Positions 8,299 to 16,140 of a DNA stretch of 64,000 nt are shown here, in pieces; the first letter of the stretch is position 1, and each line of letters starts with the position of its first letter. A model generated the notes under the pieces. It did no database searches. It had not been told where the DNA came from and saw only the letters and a program-made list of their open reading frames with translations. Position numbers and translations under genes: made by a program. The DNA is from Streptomyces massasporeus (lineage in GTDB: Bacteria > Actinomycetota > Actinomycetes > Streptomycetales > Streptomycetaceae), in NCBI RefSeq assembly GCF_014648995.1, contig NZ_BMSE01000030.1:1-64000 (forward strand), written 5' to 3'.

Positions 8299-8961
8299 TC
8301 AGAGACCGCTGACCCGGAGGGTGATGTTGAGCCGGCCCGTCAGGCCCAGTGCGGGCGGCGCCGTGCCCGCGTGGACGCGTGGGACCCCGTGGTACGCCAG
8401 TCGGGACGGGCCGCCGAAGACGAACAGGTCGCCGCTGCGCAGCTCGACGTCGGTGTAGGGCCGGGTGCGCGTCTCGGAGTTGCCGAAGCGGAAGACGCAG
8501 GTGTCGCCGAGGCTCAGCGACACCACCGGCGCGTCGGACTTCTCGTCGCTGTCGCGGTGCATGCCCATGCGGGCGTCGGGATCGTAGAAGTTGATCAGCG
8601 CGATGTCGTAGTCCGGCGCCGGCCCGCCGAGCGTGTCGCGGACCGCCCGGCGGCCCAGATCGCCGAGCCACCTCGGGAACGGCTTGACCGGGGCGCCGTC
8701 CCCGTCGGCGACGGTGCGGGCGTAGGCGTACGGGTACCAGTGCCAGCCGAGGCAGACCTGCCGGGCGGTCATGGTGCCGCCGCCGGGTGTGCGGACCGTG
8801 CGCAGCCCCGCGGGCGGCCGGGCCCAGTCGCGGCAGGCGTCGAGCAACGCGCGCTGTTGTGCGGCGTCCAGCCAGTCGGGCAGGTGCACGGCGCCGGACG
8901 CGACCTGCGTACGGGGCCTGGGGAACAGCTCGGCGTCCATGCCTTCCATGGTGCCCGACAC
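8299..8961 (-). CDS. AlkB-like 2-oxoglutarate/Fe(II) oxygenase
   Basis: A 220-residue dioxygenase resembling AlkB, which repairs alkylated nucleobases by oxidative dealkylation. The iron ligands HxD are in MHRDSDEK and the distal His in AYHGVPRV; the 2-oxoglutarate-binding arginines are in RLNITLRVSG at the C-terminus. The start shown is GTG; in-frame ATGs at 8949 and 8940 are alternatives, the last directly after a GGAAGG. It is divergent from the RlmG-like gene with only about 35 bp between them. Confidence 0.85.
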   Translation of the reverse strand: MSGTMEGMDAELFPRPRTQVASGAVHLPDWLDAAQQRALLDACRDWARPPAGLRTVRTPGGGTMTARQVCLGWHWYPYAYARTVADGDGAPVKPFPRWLGDLGRRAVRDTLGGPAPDYDIALINFYDPDARMGMHRDSDEKSDAPVVSLSLGDTCVFRFGNSETRTRPYTDVELRSGDLFVFGGPSRLAYHGVPRVHAGTAPPALGLTGRLNITLRVSGL

Positions 8962-8996
8962 GCCCTGAGCTGGGGCTCGGCTAGCCTGGTCGCACG

Positions 8997-10139
8997 ATGA
9001 ACGACCGTATGACGACGCCGTGGGGCGAGCCGGCGCTGACCCGTTTCCCTGAGGACCCGCGCGACAGGCTGCGCGCCTGGGACGCCTCGGACGAGTACCT
9101 GCTGAGGCACCTGGCCGAGGAGCGGGTGCCGCTGGACGGCACGGTCGTGGTCGTCGGGGACCGGTGGGGCGCCCTGGTCACGGCGCTCGCCGCGCACCGG
9201 CCCGTGCAGATCACCGACTCCCACCTCGCGCAGGAGGCGACCCGGGCCAACCTCGCGCGGGCCGGCGTCGAACCGGGTGCGGTGCGGCTGCTCACCACGC
9301 AGGATCCGCCGCCGGAGCGGATCGACGTGCTGCTGGTGCGGGTGCCGAAGAGCCTGGCGCTGCTGGAGGACCAGTTGCTGCGGCTGGCTCCGGCCGTGCA
9401 CGCGGGGACGGTCGTCGTCGGCACGGGCATGGTGAAGGAGATCCACACCTCGACGCTGACGTTGTTCGAGCGGATCCTCGGCCCGACCCGCACCTCCCTC
9501 GCCGAGAAGAAGGCCCGGCTGATCTTCTGCGCGCCGGATCCCGCCCTGGAGCGGCCCGGCAATCCGTGGCCGTACGTCTACACGCTGCCGGACGGCATCG
9601 GTGCCGCCGCGGGAGGCACGGTCGTCAATCACGCGGGTGTCTTCTGCGCCGACCGGCTCGACATCGGGACGCGGTTCTTCCTTCACCATCTGCCCGAGGG
9701 AGGGGGTCGCCGGGTGGTGGACCTGGGGTGCGGCAACGGTGTGGTGGGCACCTCGGTGGCGCTGGCCGACCCGGACGCCGAGGTGCTGTTCGTGGACGAG
9801 TCCTTCCAGGCCGTGGCCTCGGCGGAGGCGACGTACAAGGCGAACGGCGTGTCGGGGCATGCCGAGTTCCGGGTCGGTGACGGGCTGGCGGGTGTGCCGT
9901 CCGGCAGTGTCGACCTGGTCCTGAACAACCCGCCGTTCCACTCCCACCAGGCGACGACGGACGCCACGGCCTGGCGGATGTTCACCGGGGCACGGCGCGC
10001 CCTGCGGCCGGGCGGGGAGCTGTGGGTGATCGGCAACCGGCACCTGGGCTACCACGTCAAGCTGCGGAAGCTGTTCGGCAACAGCCGGCTCGTCGCGAGC
10101 GACCCGAAGTTCGTGGTGCTGAAGGCCGTCAAGCGGTAG
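8997..10139 (+). CDS. RlmG/RsmC-type rRNA guanine-N2 methyltransferase
   Basis: A 380-residue two-domain methyltransferase. The N-terminal half is a degenerate methyltransferase-like domain (VVVVGDRWGALVTAL). The C-terminal half has the SAM-binding VVDLGCGNGVVGTSVA near 240 and the LNNPPFHSHQ motif (NPPF) near 305, typical of enzymes methylating the exocyclic amine of guanine in rRNA, as RlmG and RsmC do. The last 11 bases overlap convergently with the aldolase gene. Target position in rRNA is inferred from family only. Confidence 0.85.
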   Translation: MNDRMTTPWGEPALTRFPEDPRDRLRAWDASDEYLLRHLAEERVPLDGTVVVVGDRWGALVTALAAHRPVQITDSHLAQEATRANLARAGVEPGAVRLLTTQDPPPERIDVLLVRVPKSLALLEDQLLRLAPAVHAGTVVVGTGMVKEIHTSTLTLFERILGPTRTSLAEKKARLIFCAPDPALERPGNPWPYVYTLPDGIGAAAGGTVVNHAGVFCADRLDIGTRFFLHHLPEGGGRRVVDLGCGNGVVGTSVALADPDAEVLFVDESFQAVASAEATYKANGVSGHAEFRVGDGLAGVPSGSVDLVLNNPPFHSHQATTDATAWRMFTGARRALRPGGELWVIGNRHLGYHVKLRKLFGNSRLVASDPKFVVLKAVKR

Positions 10140-10989
10140 CGGTGCCGAGGGTCTGGAGGGTCCTCGCCACCGCCCGTGTCATCGCCTGCCGCGCGAGGGT
10201 CAGGTAGCTGCGCGGGTCGACCGCCTCGGGCCGCTCGGCGAGGAACTCCCGGATCGCGCCGGTCAGCGCGATGTTCAGGGCCGTTCCGATGTTGACCTTG
10301 GTGATGCCGCCCGCGACCGCCGCCGTGAGTTCGTCGTCCGGGACGCCGGAGGAGCCGTGCAGGACGAGCGGGACGTCCAGTGCGGCCGACAGGCGCCCCA
10401 GCAGGGCGTGGTCGAGGGCCGCCGTGCGGGTGGTCATGGCGTGGGAGCTGCCGATGGCGACGGCCAGGGCGTCCACGCCCGAGTCGGCGACGAAGACGCG
10501 TGCCTCGTCGGGGTCGGTGCGGGCGCCGGGGGCGTGCGCGTCCAGCGGGGGTCTGCCGTTCTTGCCGCCGATCTGGCCCAGCTCGGCCTCGATCCAGAGC
10601 CCTTGGGCGTGCGCCCGGTCGACCGCCGCCCGGGTCGCGGCGAGGTTCTCCGCGTAGGGCAGCCGGGCCGCGTCGTACATCACGGAGCTGAAGCCGGCGT
10701 CCGCGGCCTGGTGCAGCAGGGTGTCGCTCTGCACGTGGTCGAGGTGCAACGCGACCGGCACGGCGGCGTGTTCGGCGGCCGCGACGGCGGCGCGGGCGAG
10801 CGGGAGCAGGTGTCCGCCGCGGAACTTGACCGCGTTCTCGCTGACCTGGAGGACGACGGGGGTGCGCACCTGCTCGGCACCCGCGATGACGGCCTCGACG
10901 TGCTCCAGGGTGATGACGTTGAAGGAGGCGACGGCCGAGCGGGCGGCTGCGGCGGCGGTGACGAGGTCGCCGGTGGTGGTGAGGGGCAC
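10129..10989 (-). CDS. Class II fructose/tagatose-bisphosphate aldolase family protein
   Basis: A 286-residue zinc aldolase of the KbaY/GatY/FbaA class. It shows SFNVITLEHVEAVIAGAE near the N-terminus, the zinc-ligand histidine in HLDHV (about 80-84), a GQIGGKNG loop, and PLVLHGSSGVPD near the second metal ligand. The GTG start has GGAGA upstream. It lies 12 bp downstream of an SIS-domain gene and near a DeoR regulator, an arrangement used for catabolism of amino sugars or galactitol-type substrates. No kinase for the phosphosugar is seen locally. Confidence 0.85.
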   Translation of the reverse strand: MPLTTTGDLVTAAAAARSAVASFNVITLEHVEAVIAGAEQVRTPVVLQVSENAVKFRGGHLLPLARAAVAAAEHAAVPVALHLDHVQSDTLLHQAADAGFSSVMYDAARLPYAENLAATRAAVDRAHAQGLWIEAELGQIGGKNGRPPLDAHAPGARTDPDEARVFVADSGVDALAVAIGSSHAMTTRTAALDHALLGRLSAALDVPLVLHGSSGVPDDELTAAVAGGITKVNIGTALNIALTGAIREFLAERPEAVDPRSYLTLARQAMTRAVARTLQTLGTATA

Positions 10990-11001
10990 GGGGTCTCCAG
11001 G

Positions 11002-11883
11002 TCAGGGTTCGAGGATCACCGAGCGCGTCAGGTGGCGCGGGGTGTCGGGGTCCAGCCCGCGGGAGGCGGCGAGGGCGACCGCGAGCCGGTGGACGCGGAC
11101 GAGTTCGGCGAGCGGGTCCAGGGCTCCGGCGATCCACAACGCGCCGGTGCCGCGCACCTGTTCGGCGAGCCCGTCCGGTGCGTCGCCCAGCATCCAGGTG
11201 GCCGTGCCCTCGGTGGTGATGCTGATGGGGCCGTGCCGGTACTCCATCGCGGGGTAGGCCTCCGCCCAGGCCAGGGCGGCCTCGCGCATCTTCAGCCCGG
11301 CCTCGTTGGCCAGTCCGACGGTCCAGCCGCGCCCCAGGAAGGTGAACTGCCCGCATTCCACGATGCCTTCGGGCAGCGGCTCGGCCAGGGCGGTGCGCGC
11401 GTCGGTGACGGCGGTGTCGGGGTGGAGGCCGAGGTGGGCGCGGAGCAGGGTGAGGGCCGTGGTCGCGAACCGGGTCTGGACGACGGAGCGTTCGTCCGCG
11501 AAGTCCAGGACGGCGAGGGCGTCGGCGGCCGCCTTGACCGGCGTGTCCGGGTCGGCGGTGATCGCGGTGGTGGGGGCGCCGCCCTTCAAGCGGCCCAGCA
11601 GGTCCAGGACTTCGGTCGTGGTGCCGGAGCGGGTGAGGGCGACGACCCGGTCGTAGCGGCGGCCGTGGGGGAACTCCGAGGCGGCGAAGGCGTCGGTCTC
11701 GCCCTGGCCCGCGCCCTCGCGCAGGGCGGCGGCGGCCTGCGCCATGAAGTACGAGGTGCCGCAGCCGACGATCGCGACTCGCTCCCCCGGCGCCGGCAGC
11801 ACCTTCTCGAACCGGGGCGCCTCCGACGCGGCGCGCGCCCAGCACTCGGGCTGGCTGGTCAGCTCGTCCTCGACATGCGTCAT
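11002..11883 (-). CDS. SIS-domain sugar isomerase/deaminase (AgaS/GlmS-like)
   Basis: A 293-residue protein of two SIS (sugar isomerase) domains. The first holds VAIVGCGTSYFMAQAAAAL near residue 35 and LTRSGTTTEVLDLL near 85; the second includes GRGWTVGLANEAGLKMREAALAWAEAYPAMEYRHGPIS, typical of GlmS- and AgaS-type amino-sugar phosphate deaminases/isomerases. It lacks the glutaminase domain of true GlmS. Co-directional with the aldolase (12 bp gap), divergent from the DeoR gene. Likely converts a 6-phospho amino sugar or keto-sugar for the aldolase. Confidence 0.87.
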   Translation of the reverse strand: MTHVEDELTSQPECWARAASEAPRFEKVLPAPGERVAIVGCGTSYFMAQAAAALREGAGQGETDAFAASEFPHGRRYDRVVALTRSGTTTEVLDLLGRLKGGAPTTAITADPDTPVKAAADALAVLDFADERSVVQTRFATTALTLLRAHLGLHPDTAVTDARTALAEPLPEGIVECGQFTFLGRGWTVGLANEAGLKMREAALAWAEAYPAMEYRHGPISITTEGTATWMLGDAPDGLAEQVRGTGALWIAGALDPLAELVRVHRLAVALAASRGLDPDTPRHLTRSVILEP

Positions 11884-11912
11884 ACCGCACCCTCCGCTCT
11901 GCTTGTTCCTGC

Positions 11913-11942
11913 AAGATATCGCCAGCTTTCGAGCATCATCAA
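11913..11942 (-). promoter_or_regulatory. Promoter of the SIS-aldolase operon
   Basis: On the minus strand a -35 TTGATG (11937-11942) is separated by 18 bases from a -10 TATCTT (11913-11918). It lies about 30 bp upstream of the SIS gene start. A GCTT-N12-AAGC inverted repeat overlaps the -35 side and could be a DeoR operator for both divergent genes. Confidence 0.5.
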
Positions 11943-12000
11943 GCATTCGGACGGGATCGGGTGCGCTAAGGTCGCCGGAGATCGATACGTGGAGGTGCGG

Positions 12001-12780
12001 ATGTCGCGCGACGCCCGCTGGAAGGCGCTGCTGGAACTGCTCGTGGAGCGCGGCCGGCTGGACGTCGAGGACGCGGCGGCGGAGCTCGGGGTGTCGGCGG
12101 CGACGATCCGCCGTGACTTCGACGGGCTCGCCGAGCAGCAGATGCTCGTGCGCACCCGGGGCGGGGCGGTCGTGCACGGCGTGTCGTACGAGCTGCCGCT
12201 GCGCTACAAGACGGCCCGCCGCGCCTCCGAGAAGCAGCGCATCGCCAAGGCGGTGGCGGATCTGGTCGCGCCGGGCGAGGCGGTCGGGCTCACCGGGGGG
12301 ACCACCACGACCGAGGTGGCCCGGGCCCTGGCCGTGCGCGGGGATCTGGCCTCCGGGTCGCCCGCGCTGACCGTGGTGACGAACGCGCTGAACATCGCGG
12401 GTGAGCTGGTCGTGCGGCCCCAGTTCAAGATCGTGCTGACCGGCGGAGTGGCCCGGCCCCAGTCGTACGAGCTGGTGGGGCCGCTCGCGGACGGGGTGCT
12501 CGGGCAGATCACGGTCGATGTGGCGGTGCTCGGCGTGGTCGCCTTCGACGTGACGCACGGCGCCGCGGCGCACGACGAGGCGGAGGCCGCGATCAACCGG
12601 CTGCTGTGCGAGCGTGCGGAGCGGGTGGTGGTGGCCGCGGACTCCAGCAAGCTGGGCCAGCGGGCGTTCGCCCGGATCTGCGCGACCGAGGCGGTGGACA
12701 CGCTGGTCACGGACACGGCGGCCGACGTGGGGGCGGTGCGGCGCTTCGAGGAAGCCGGGCTGCGGGTCATCACGGTCTGA
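12001..12780 (+). CDS. DeoR/GlpR family transcriptional regulator
   Basis: A 259-residue repressor. The N-terminal DeoR helix-turn-helix is clear: RGRLDVEDAAAELGVSAATIRRDFDGLAEQQML. The C-terminal DeoRC sensor (related to sugar-phosphate isomerases) includes GLTGGTTTTEVARAL and IVLTGGVARPQSYELVGP. The ATG at 12001 is preceded by GGAGG. It is divergent from the SIS/aldolase operon, whose phosphorylated sugar intermediate is the likely inducer. Confidence 0.9.
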   Translation: MSRDARWKALLELLVERGRLDVEDAAAELGVSAATIRRDFDGLAEQQMLVRTRGGAVVHGVSYELPLRYKTARRASEKQRIAKAVADLVAPGEAVGLTGGTTTTEVARALAVRGDLASGSPALTVVTNALNIAGELVVRPQFKIVLTGGVARPQSYELVGPLADGVLGQITVDVAVLGVVAFDVTHGAAAHDEAEAAINRLLCERAERVVVAADSSKLGQRAFARICATEAVDTLVTDTAADVGAVRRFEEAGLRVITV

Positions 12781-12859
12781 CGGCGACTCCATGGCGGCGA
12801 CCGTCCGGCGGCGGTCGTGCGGCAGCGACGGTCCGACAGCGGCCCTCGACAGCCGTCGT

Positions 12860-12880
12860 CCGACGGCGGCCGTCCGTCGG
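12860..12880. terminator. GC-rich hairpin after the DeoR gene
   Basis: CCGACGG and CCGTCGG form a perfect 7-bp stem with a 7-base loop in a run of related CGACGG/CCGTCG repeats (about 12785-12885). There is no T-tract, as is usual for Streptomyces terminators. It separates the DeoR gene from the GH15 gene. Confidence 0.4.
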
Positions 12881-12926
12881 CGGTTCTAGGCTGGGGCTGA
12901 GGCGCCTACCGGGCAGGGAGGCCGTC

Positions 12927-14762
12927 ATGGGCGAAGCCGCACAGGACCGGGGCATGCCGGGCGGCCGGCGCTATGTGCCGATCGCCGAGCACGGGCTGAT
13001 CGGCGATCTGCGCAGTGTGGCCCTGGTGGGCACCGACGGCACCATCGACTGGTACTGCTGCCCGGCCTTCGACGCGCCGAGCGTGTTCGCCTCGATCCTG
13101 GACGCGGAACGCGGCGGCTGCTTCGAGCTGGCGGCGGCGGTGCCGGCGCGGACCAAGCAGTTCTACTTCCCCGACACCAATGTGCTGATCACCCGGTTCT
13201 TCACCGAGGACGGGGTGGGTGAAGTGCAGGACTTCATGCCGCTCGGCGGCGGGGCGGCCGAGACCGACCGGCACCGGCTGATCCGGCGGGTGGTGTGCGT
13301 ACGCGGCTCCCTCCCGTTCCGCACGCGCGTGGCGCCCCGGTTCGACTACGGCTCCCTGCCGCACACGGTCCGGCTGACCGGCGACACCGCGGTGTTCGAG
13401 GCCACAGGGCTCGCGCTGGCGCTGACCGCGACCGTGCCGCTGGAGGCCGACGGGTCCGACGTGCGCGGCGACTTCAAACTGTCCGAGGGCGAGACGGCGG
13501 TCTTCGCGCTGGACAAGGTCGGCGGCGATGTGACGCCCCGCCGGTGTGCGCGCACCGAGGCCGAGGAGCAGTTCGCGGCGACCGTGGCGTACTGGCGGCG
13601 CTGGCTGTCGGCGTCCCGGTACAAGGGCCGCTGGCGGGAGATGGTGCACCGCTCGGCCCTGACGCTGAAGCTGCTCACCTACGCGCCGACCGGGGCGATC
13701 GTGGCCGCGCCGACGACGAGCCTGCCCGAGGAGCTGGGCGGCGAGCGCAACTGGGACTACCGCTACGTGTGGGTGCGCGACGCGGCGTTCTGCGTCTACG
13801 CCCTGCTGCGGCTGGGCTTCACCGGCGAGGCCGAGGCGTTCATGGACTTCGTGACCCGGCACGTCAGCCCGGGCGACGGCAAGACCTCCGGCCCGCTGCA
13901 GATCATGTACGGCATCGACGGCCGCACCGAGCTGCCCGAGCGCACCCTCGACCATCTGGAGGGCCACCACGGATCGGCCCCGGTACGGGTCGGCAACGCG
14001 GCGGCCGACCAGCTCCAGCTCGACATCTACGGCGCGCTGATCGACTCCATCTACCTCTACGACAAATGGGCCCAGCCCATCTCCAGCGGCCAGTGGGACG
14101 ACGTGTGCGCGCTGGTGGACTGGGTGTGCGTGCACTGGGACCAGCCCGACGAGGGGATCTGGGAGACGCGGGGCGGGCGCAAGAACTTCCTGTACTCGCG
14201 GCTGATGTGCTGGGTGGCGATCGAGCGGGCCATCCGGATGGCCAACCGGCGCGGCCTGCCCGCCGATCTGCCGCGCTGGCGGGAGTGCCGCGACACGATC
14301 TACCGGCGGATCATGAGCCGGGGCTGGTCCGAGGAGCGCCGGGCCTTCGTCCAGCACGAGGACGACGACGTACTGGACGCGGCGGTGCTGATGATGCCGC
14401 TGACGAAGTTCATCGCCCCCACCGATCCGAAGTGGCTGTCGACGCTGGACACGCTCACCGAGGAACTGGTGTCCGACTCGCTGGTCTACCGCTACGACAC
14501 CCGCTCCAGCCCCGACGGGCTGCGCGGCGACGAGGGCACGTTCTCCATCTGCTCGTTCTGGTACGTCGAGGCCATGGTGCACGCGGGCCGGATCGACGAG
14601 GCGCGCCTGGCCTTCGAGAAGATGCTGACCTACGCCAACCACCTGGGTCTGTACGCCGAGGAGATCAGCCACACCGGGGAGCAGCAGGGCAACTTCCCGC
14701 AGGCGTTCACGCATCTCGCGCTGATCAGCGCGGCGTTCAACCTGGACCGGGCGCTCGGCTGA
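12927..14762 (+). CDS. Glycoside hydrolase family 15 protein (glucoamylase/trehalase-like)
   Basis: A 611-residue cytosolic (no signal peptide) enzyme of the GH15 family as found in actinobacteria and archaea. An N-terminal domain begins IAEHGLIGDLRSVALVGTDGTIDWYCCPAFD; the (alpha/alpha)6 catalytic barrel carries RNWDYRYVWVRDAAF near 270, the general acid region PDEGIWETRGG near 410 and the base in LYAEEIS near 575. Mycobacterial relatives of this architecture are trehalases, so trehalose or maltooligosaccharide hydrolysis are both possible. The ATG has GGCAGGGAGG upstream. Confidence 0.88.
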   Translation: MGEAAQDRGMPGGRRYVPIAEHGLIGDLRSVALVGTDGTIDWYCCPAFDAPSVFASILDAERGGCFELAAAVPARTKQFYFPDTNVLITRFFTEDGVGEVQDFMPLGGGAAETDRHRLIRRVVCVRGSLPFRTRVAPRFDYGSLPHTVRLTGDTAVFEATGLALALTATVPLEADGSDVRGDFKLSEGETAVFALDKVGGDVTPRRCARTEAEEQFAATVAYWRRWLSASRYKGRWREMVHRSALTLKLLTYAPTGAIVAAPTTSLPEELGGERNWDYRYVWVRDAAFCVYALLRLGFTGEAEAFMDFVTRHVSPGDGKTSGPLQIMYGIDGRTELPERTLDHLEGHHGSAPVRVGNAAADQLQLDIYGALIDSIYLYDKWAQPISSGQWDDVCALVDWVCVHWDQPDEGIWETRGGRKNFLYSRLMCWVAIERAIRMANRRGLPADLPRWRECRDTIYRRIMSRGWSEERRAFVQHEDDDVLDAAVLMMPLTKFIAPTDPKWLSTLDTLTEELVSDSLVYRYDTRSSPDGLRGDEGTFSICSFWYVEAMVHAGRIDEARLAFEKMLTYANHLGLYAEEISHTGEQQGNFPQAFTHLALISAAFNLDRALG

Positions 14763-14765
14763 CGC

Positions 14766-15725
14766 TCAGTGCCCGTGGCCGTCCTCCGCATGCCCCTCGG
14801 GGGTACCGGAGACGGCCGCCGGTCCCCCGGCGCGGACGGTGAACGCCGCCGTGTGGACCGCGCCGTCGTGCTTGAAGTCGAGGAACAGGCGGTAGGCGCC
14901 GGAGCTGGGTGCGGTGGCCGTGAACGAGATGTCCGGTCCGGGCCTGGTGGTGCCGTCGCCGGGTTCGCCGTTCGGGTGGACGTGCAGGTAGGCGAGGTCG
15001 CCGGAGCGCAGAGCGACCAAGTGGCCGTACGCGCCGAGGTAGGGCTGCAGGTCGGTGACAGGCCTGCCGCCGCGGGAGACCTTCAGTTTCAGCTCGCTCG
15101 CCTTGCCCGGCTGCGGGGTGCCGGACAGCTTCACCTCGTAGCCGTCGACGCGGGCCGTGGTGCTCGCGGGCGGCAGGGGCCGGGCCTCGTACGCGCCGGA
15201 GGCGGCGAGGTCCGCGCCGAGGGTGAGGTTCTCGGCGTGCTTCCCGGCCGGGGTGAAGTCGGCGAAGACACGGTAGCCGCCCGCGCGGGGCAGGTCCACG
15301 GGGGTGCTCCAGGTGCCGTCGGCGGCGCGGGTGGGGTGCAGGTGGCGGTAGGTGACCAGGTCGCGTGAGGCCACGATGAGGTGCAGCTCCTTGTCGTGCT
15401 CGCGCTGGTAGGCCGTGACCGCTCGGCCGTCGGCGTCCCGGACGGTGAAGCGCAGGTCGGCCTGCTTGCCCGCGGTGACGCGCGGGGTGTCGAGGTCGAG
15501 GGTGTAGCCGCCCTCGGAGACCTGCAGCCCGCCGGCGGGGGGCTCGTCGTGTCCGCCGTGACCGCCGCCCTCCGCCCGCTCCGGTGTGGGCCGGGAATGT
15601 TCGTCCTCGTGTTTCGGGGGACTGTCTGCGACGACGGGGTCGATGCCCTGGCCGACGCCGTAGGCCGCGCCGAAGGTCGCTGCCAGTGCGGCGGCGAAGG
15701 TGGTGATCCTGAGTCCGGTGTTCAT
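14766..15725 (-). CDS. Secreted His-rich copper-associated protein
   Basis: A 319-residue exported protein with an N-terminal signal sequence (residues 1-30, hydrophobic TTFAAALAATFGAAYG). It contains two immunoglobulin-like beta domains (about 70-165 and 185-300), each with clustered histidines (YRHLHPT, YLHVHPNGEP), plus HEDEH and GGGHGGHDE near the N-terminus and HAEDGHGH at the end. These are plausible metal ligands. It is divergent from copZ-copA and shares the intergenic region with two CsoR-type boxes, which suggests copper-induced expression and an extracytoplasmic copper-binding role. Confidence 0.75.
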   Translation of the reverse strand: MNTGLRITTFAAALAATFGAAYGVGQGIDPVVADSPPKHEDEHSRPTPERAEGGGHGGHDEPPAGGLQVSEGGYTLDLDTPRVTAGKQADLRFTVRDADGRAVTAYQREHDKELHLIVASRDLVTYRHLHPTRAADGTWSTPVDLPRAGGYRVFADFTPAGKHAENLTLGADLAASGAYEARPLPPASTTARVDGYEVKLSGTPQPGKASELKLKVSRGGRPVTDLQPYLGAYGHLVALRSGDLAYLHVHPNGEPGDGTTRPGPDISFTATAPSSGAYRLFLDFKHDGAVHTAAFTVRAGGPAAVSGTPEGHAEDGHGH

Positions 15726-15787
15726 GGCCGTCGGCTCCTTCAGATACCGGTCCCCCGCTCGACCGCGGGGCCTCCATACTGCTCACC

Positions 15788-15804
15788 ATACCCCTGGGGG
15801 GTAT
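15788..15804. promoter_or_regulatory. CsoR-type copper operator 1
   Basis: ATACCCC-TGG-GGGGTAT is a 7-bp inverted repeat matching the G-tract palindrome bound by CsoR copper-sensing repressors. It lies about 60 bp upstream of the divergent His-rich secreted protein gene. Confidence 0.75.
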
Positions 15805-15832
15805 CGAGTCAAGTTGTTTCGACGCTTGCATC

Positions 15833-15853
15833 GTATACCCCTCAGGGGTATAC
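15833..15853. promoter_or_regulatory. CsoR-type copper operator 2
   Basis: A perfect palindrome with 10-base arms, GTATACCCCT and AGGGGTATAC, around a single central base. It closely matches the CsoR consensus and lies about 70 bp upstream of copZ. No csoR gene is present in the window, so the repressor must act in trans. Confidence 0.82.
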
Positions 15854-15924
15854 CTGAAGTCGGTGCGGGGATACCCCCGCCCCGTATTCACCGCATCTGT
15901 CGAACCGCCCCGAGGAGGCACCCG

Positions 15925-16137
15925 ATGCCCGCCACCACCTACGCCGTCTCCGGAATGTCCTGCGGCCACTGCAAGGCGACGCTGACCGAGGTCATCGGCG
16001 AGCTGACCGGCGTCAGCGGTGTCGAGGTCGACCTCGGCAGCGGCCACGTCACCGTCACCAGTGCCGCCGAGCCCGACGACGACGTGATCGCGGAGGTCGT
16101 CGACGAGGCCGGCTACGAGCTGACCGGGAGGGTCTGA
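15925..16137 (+). CDS. copZ: Copper chaperone CopZ (heavy-metal-associated domain)
   Basis: A 70-residue single HMA domain with the metal-binding motif GMSCGHC (Cys13 and Cys16). It carries Cu(I) in the cytosol and delivers it to the CopA ATPase. The ATG at 15925 has GAGGAGG eight bases upstream. It is followed three bases later by copA, so they form one operon behind a CsoR-type box. Confidence 0.92.
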   Translation: MPATTYAVSGMSCGHCKATLTEVIGELTGVSGVEVDLGSGHVTVTSAAEPDDDVIAEVVDEAGYELTGRV

Positions 16138-16140
16138 GCC

